A DNA stretch of 23,574 nucleotides, taken from contig CALAJG010000171.1 in the NCBI GenBank assembly GCA_937923375.1, forward strand, positions 1 to 23,574, written 5' to 3'. Within the stretch, counting starts at the first letter, position 1, and the number at the start of each line of letters is the position of its first letter. The translations under genes were made by a program, and so were the position numbers. The stretch is from an uncultured Leucothrix sp. (GTDB lineage: Bacteria; Pseudomonadota; Gammaproteobacteria; Thiotrichales; Thiotrichaceae). Shown here one piece after another: positions 20,926 through 23,574 of this stretch. Below the pieces are notes generated by a model. The model searched no databases. It saw only the letters and a list, made by a program, of their open reading frames with translations, and was not told the DNA's origin.

Positions 20926-22773
20926 CTACTCGACCGTAACAGATTTGGCGAGATTTCTTGGCTTATCAACATCAGTTCCTTTAAAAACTGCCACATGGTA
21001 AGACAGTAATTGTAGCGGAATTGTATAGATAATTGGAATCAGACTTTCTGGCACTTCAGGCACGCTGACAATATGAATATTTGCCTGCTCTTGGATATCG
21101 CCATTTTCATCAGCAAACAAATAAAGCTCGCCTCCACGCGAACGGACTTCCTCTAGATTTGATTTTAGTTTTTCAAGCAGGTTAGTTTTGGGCGCCACTG
21201 CCACAATTGGCATTTCACTATCGACTAATGCCAGAGGCCCGTGCTTAAGCTCGCCTGCAGGGTAAGCTTCCGCATGGATGTAGGAGATTTCTTTAAGCTT
21301 AAGCGCACCCTCCATCGCAATCGGGTACAAATCACCTCGACCCAAAAACAGTGCATGATGCTTATCGATGAATGCTTCTCCCATCTGCTTTATTGCCTTA
21401 TCTTGCTGAAGTGCCATTTCGAGGAGAGCAGGTAATTGCTTTAAATTACCAATCATCTCCTGAGCTTTAGCAATCCTGGCAGAATTCTCTGGATTCCGCT
21501 GCATCAGGCTTATAGTTAATAATTGGAGGGCAACAAGTTGGGTAGTAAATGCCTTTGTCGATGCAACACCAATTTCTGGCCCGGCAATCGTCATTAATGC
21601 AAAATCAGATTCGCGGGTCAGCGAGCTCTCTGGGACATTACAAATAGTCAAAGTGCCTAAACAACCGTCCTCTTTAACTTTTTCAAGTGCGGCCAATGTA
21701 TCGGCGGTTTCACCTGATTGTGAAATGGTTACAAACAACACATCATCGCGTTTAGGTTGGCGCCGATAGCGATACTCACTAGCGACTTCAACCTGACAAG
21801 GAATGTCTGTCAAACTTTCAATCCAGTATCTTGCAGTGAGTCCAGCATGGTAACTTGTACCACAGGCGATGATCTGAACCTCACGAATTTTTTCGAAGAC
21901 TGACTTTAGTTTTTCCTGGTCACCAGCAATACAGTCCCGCATATTGGTTTTATCAATTCGTCCCGTCAACGTATTCTGTACCGCAACCGGCTGCTCATAA
22001 ATTTCCTTTAGCATGAAGTGACGGTATTGACCCAGCTCTGAATCCATCGAGCTCGCCGCAGACTCTTTTACGTTACGCTCAACTGATTTTCCATTTAAAT
22101 CGTAAATCTCGTAGCCGCTTAAACTCATCTTTACAGAGTCACCGTTTTCAAGATAAATAAAACGATTGGTCACCGGCAACAATGCTTGAATATCAGAACC
22201 AACAAAGTATTCATCGATACCCAAGCCAAGCACTAAGGGGCTGCCCTGACGGACTGCCACTAATGTATCAGGATCTTCCTTTGAGATGACTCCAAGCGCG
22301 TAAGCCCCTCTTAGATCATTGGTAGCGGAGTTAACAGCGTCTAGTAAAGACGTACCCGCCTTGAGATAAGTATCGATTAAATGAACAACAACTTCGGTAT
22401 CAGTCTCAGAAGTGAACTGATAACCCTTAGCAGTCAAATCCGAACGTAGCTCTTCGTGATTTTCAATGATTCCATTGTGCACCACAGCAATTCGATCATT
22501 ACTTACATGAGGGTGAGCATTATGTTCCGCAGGCGCACCATGCGTTGCCCAACGTGTATGTGCGATACCTATCGTGCCAAGAAGCGGTGATTCATCTAAT
22601 TTATTCTCTAATTCAATGACCTTGCCTAGGGCGCGAGTCCTCTTAATCTGACCATCACGATCAAGTACCGCAGCACCTGCAGAGTCATAACCACGATATT
22701 CTAGACGGCGCAAACCTTCTATAAGAATACTGATTACATTACGTTGAGCAATTGCTCCTACAATCCCACACAT
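20926..22773 (-). CDS. glmS: Glutamine--fructose-6-phosphate aminotransferase (isomerizing)
   Basis: A 615-residue glucosamine-6-phosphate synthase, the first committed step to UDP-GlcNAc. The mature N-terminus is Cys2, the nucleophile of the glutaminase domain (MCGIVGAIAQ, then LEYRGYDSAG and THGAPAEHNAHPH). Two SIS sugar-isomerase domains follow (about 285-425 and 455-600), with ACGTSYHAG, SQSGETADTL and the C-terminal LAKSVTVE. The frame is open 13 codons further up to 22812, but I start at 22773: the protein must begin Met-Cys, and GAGGAAG lies just upstream. That GAGGAAG falls in the 17-nt gap after glmU, as expected for a glmU-glmS operon. moaD follows directly. No glmS ribozyme is seen. 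Confidence 0.98.
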   Translation of the reverse strand: MCGIVGAIAQRNVISILIEGLRRLEYRGYDSAGAAVLDRDGQIKRTRALGKVIELENKLDESPLLGTIGIAHTRWATHGAPAEHNAHPHVSNDRIAVVHNGIIENHEELRSDLTAKGYQFTSETDTEVVVHLIDTYLKAGTSLLDAVNSATNDLRGAYALGVISKEDPDTLVAVRQGSPLVLGLGIDEYFVGSDIQALLPVTNRFIYLENGDSVKMSLSGYEIYDLNGKSVERNVKESAASSMDSELGQYRHFMLKEIYEQPVAVQNTLTGRIDKTNMRDCIAGDQEKLKSVFEKIREVQIIACGTSYHAGLTARYWIESLTDIPCQVEVASEYRYRRQPKRDDVLFVTISQSGETADTLAALEKVKEDGCLGTLTICNVPESSLTRESDFALMTIAGPEIGVASTKAFTTQLVALQLLTISLMQRNPENSARIAKAQEMIGNLKQLPALLEMALQQDKAIKQMGEAFIDKHHALFLGRGDLYPIAMEGALKLKEISYIHAEAYPAGELKHGPLALVDSEMPIVAVAPKTNLLEKLKSNLEEVRSRGGELYLFADENGDIQEQANIHIVSVPEVPESLIPIIYTIPLQLLSYHVAVFKGTDVDKPRNLAKSVTVE

Positions 22774-22790
22774 ACATCTTCCTCGTTTTT

Positions 22791-23574
22791 TTATTTTTTT
22801 GGTCGATTCCAACCTGGAATACTTATTTGTTTAGCCCGAGACAATGTCAACTGCTGCTCCGGCGTATCTTTAGTAATTGTAGAGCCTGCACCGATTGTTG
22901 ATCCTTCTTTGACGACCACAGGCGCTACAAGCTGCGTATCTGAGCCGACAAACACATCATCACCAATGATAGTTTTAAATTTATTTACACCATCATAATT
23001 ACAGGTAATAGTACCAGCGCCGATATTTACATCAGCACCCATTTCTGTGTCACCAATATAACTAAGGTGGCTTATTTTACTACCCTTACCAACGATACTC
23101 TTCTTAATTTCAACGAAATTTCCAACTTTAGCGCCTGGTGACATAATCGTTCCAGGGCGAATTCTTGCGAATGGGCCGACATCGCACTGATCTCCAATGT
23201 TGGCACTGTCGATCACTGAATTAGATTTTATAGTAACGTTTGAACCAATCACAGCATCCTGAATAATACAGTTAGGCTCTATAACAACATTGTCACCGAT
23301 TTTGACATCACCAATAAATACAACGTTGATATCAATTAGCACATCTTTACCAACCGACACATCTCCACGAACATCTAACCGCGCAGGATCAATCAGTGTT
23401 ACACCTTTAGCCATTAGAGATTCGGCTTGAGTGAGTTGAAATGCGCGCTCAAGCATAGCCTGCTGCTGACGATTATTAACACCTTGGATTTCGTTAGGAT
23501 CTGAACAGTCTACGGAGGTAATACTTGCGCCTTCTTCGACTGCATGGGCCACACAGTCTGTTAAGTAGTACTCT
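22791..23574 (-). CDS. glmU: GlmU, bifunctional UDP-GlcNAc pyrophosphorylase/GlcN-1-P acetyltransferase (5' part outside window)
   Basis: The last roughly 260 codons of GlmU; the gene enters from the right edge and its start is not in the window. The visible part begins EYYLTDCVAHAVEEG, the end of the uridyltransferase domain, with GVNNRQQQAMLERA at the hinge. The rest is the left-handed beta-helix of the acetyltransferase, with many hexapeptide turns (IGDNVVIEPNCIIQDAVIGS), the active-site region VGNFVEIKKS and IGAGTITCNYDG, and a tail ending in GWNRPKK. The reading frame is continuous to base 23574; the GTG at 23552 is an internal Val, not a start. It makes GlcNAc-1-P and UDP-GlcNAc; glmS follows in the same operon after 17 nt. 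Confidence 0.97.
   Translation of the reverse strand, partial: EYYLTDCVAHAVEEGASITSVDCSDPNEIQGVNNRQQQAMLERAFQLTQAESLMAKGVTLIDPARLDVRGDVSVGKDVLIDINVVFIGDVKIGDNVVIEPNCIIQDAVIGSNVTIKSNSVIDSANIGDQCDVGPFARIRPGTIMSPGAKVGNFVEIKKSIVGKGSKISHLSYIGDTEMGADVNIGAGTITCNYDGVNKFKTIIGDDVFVGSDTQLVAPVVVKEGSTIGAGSTITKDTPEQQLTLSRAKQISIPGWNRPKK

Noticed and set aside
22774..22812. A 13-residue N-terminal extension of GlmS
   Set aside because: The catalytic Cys must follow the initiator Met, and a good ribosome binding site precedes 22773, not 22812.
1..23574. Mobile elements, tRNA genes, CRISPR arrays or a defence island
   Set aside because: No transposase, integrase, terminal repeats, repeat-spacer pattern, tRNA cloverleaf or known defence domain was found on either strand.

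Overview
The window reads as a chromosomal segment of a gammaproteobacterium, probably marine or aquatic, of moderate GC. The evidence is gammaproteobacterial-type housekeeping genes (aroC, rnd, dnaB, ibaG, glmU-glmS, moaD/moaE) and a YghU-type glutathione transferase. I see no phage genes, transposases, tRNAs, rRNAs or CRISPR arrays. I cannot name the species.

Layout. 1-1.5 kb (minus): a short-chain dehydrogenase and a GST-kappa/DsbA-fold isomerase. 1.7-3.9 kb (plus): a chromate-resistance pair, a rhodanese-ChrB fusion followed by ChrA, with a terminator. 4.1-5.4 kb (plus): a class I/II aminotransferase with its own terminator. 5.4-7.9 kb: a secreted four-EF-hand protein that converges with, and overlaps by 23 nt, a complete arginine-kinase-like phosphagen kinase. 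That kinase is divergent from a YghU-like glutathione transferase. 7.9-11.6 kb (minus): a class III aminotransferase, chorismate synthase (aroC) and RNase D (rnd). 11.6-12.15 kb: a gene-poor stretch full of hairpins, ending in a strong minus-strand terminator and holding a 25-codon ORF with a good ribosome binding site. 12.1-15.4 kb (minus): a tight five-gene cluster (cyclic-nucleotide-binding-fold protein, two-TM coiled-coil protein, YbjQ protein, membrane-anchored YbjQ-like protein, membrane M48 metallopeptidase). Divergent from it, with overlapping promoter cores, is ibaG, coupled to a cation diffusion facilitator with an extended C-terminus (15.5-16.9 kb). 17.0-19.6 kb (plus): a tail-anchored hypothetical protein, two inverted repeats, a SPOR-domain membrane protein and dnaB. 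19.6-20.2 kb: a glycine-zipper lipoprotein and a terminator shared with the opposing operon. 20.2-23.6 kb (minus): glmU (cut by the window end), glmS, moaD, moaE.

How the genes work together. ChrB-like and ChrA proteins should give chromate efflux. GlmU and GlmS feed UDP-GlcNAc synthesis for the envelope. MoaD and MoaE form molybdopterin synthase. The SPOR protein (peptidoglycan binding) sits 18 nt upstream of the replicative helicase gene. The most unusual items are the bacterial phosphagen kinase, which would buffer ATP through phosphoarginine; the uncharacterised cNBD/coiled-coil/YbjQ/YbjQ/M48 envelope cluster; and the structured RNA-like region downstream of that cluster.

All functions are inferred by reading motifs. 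No database search or folding program was run.
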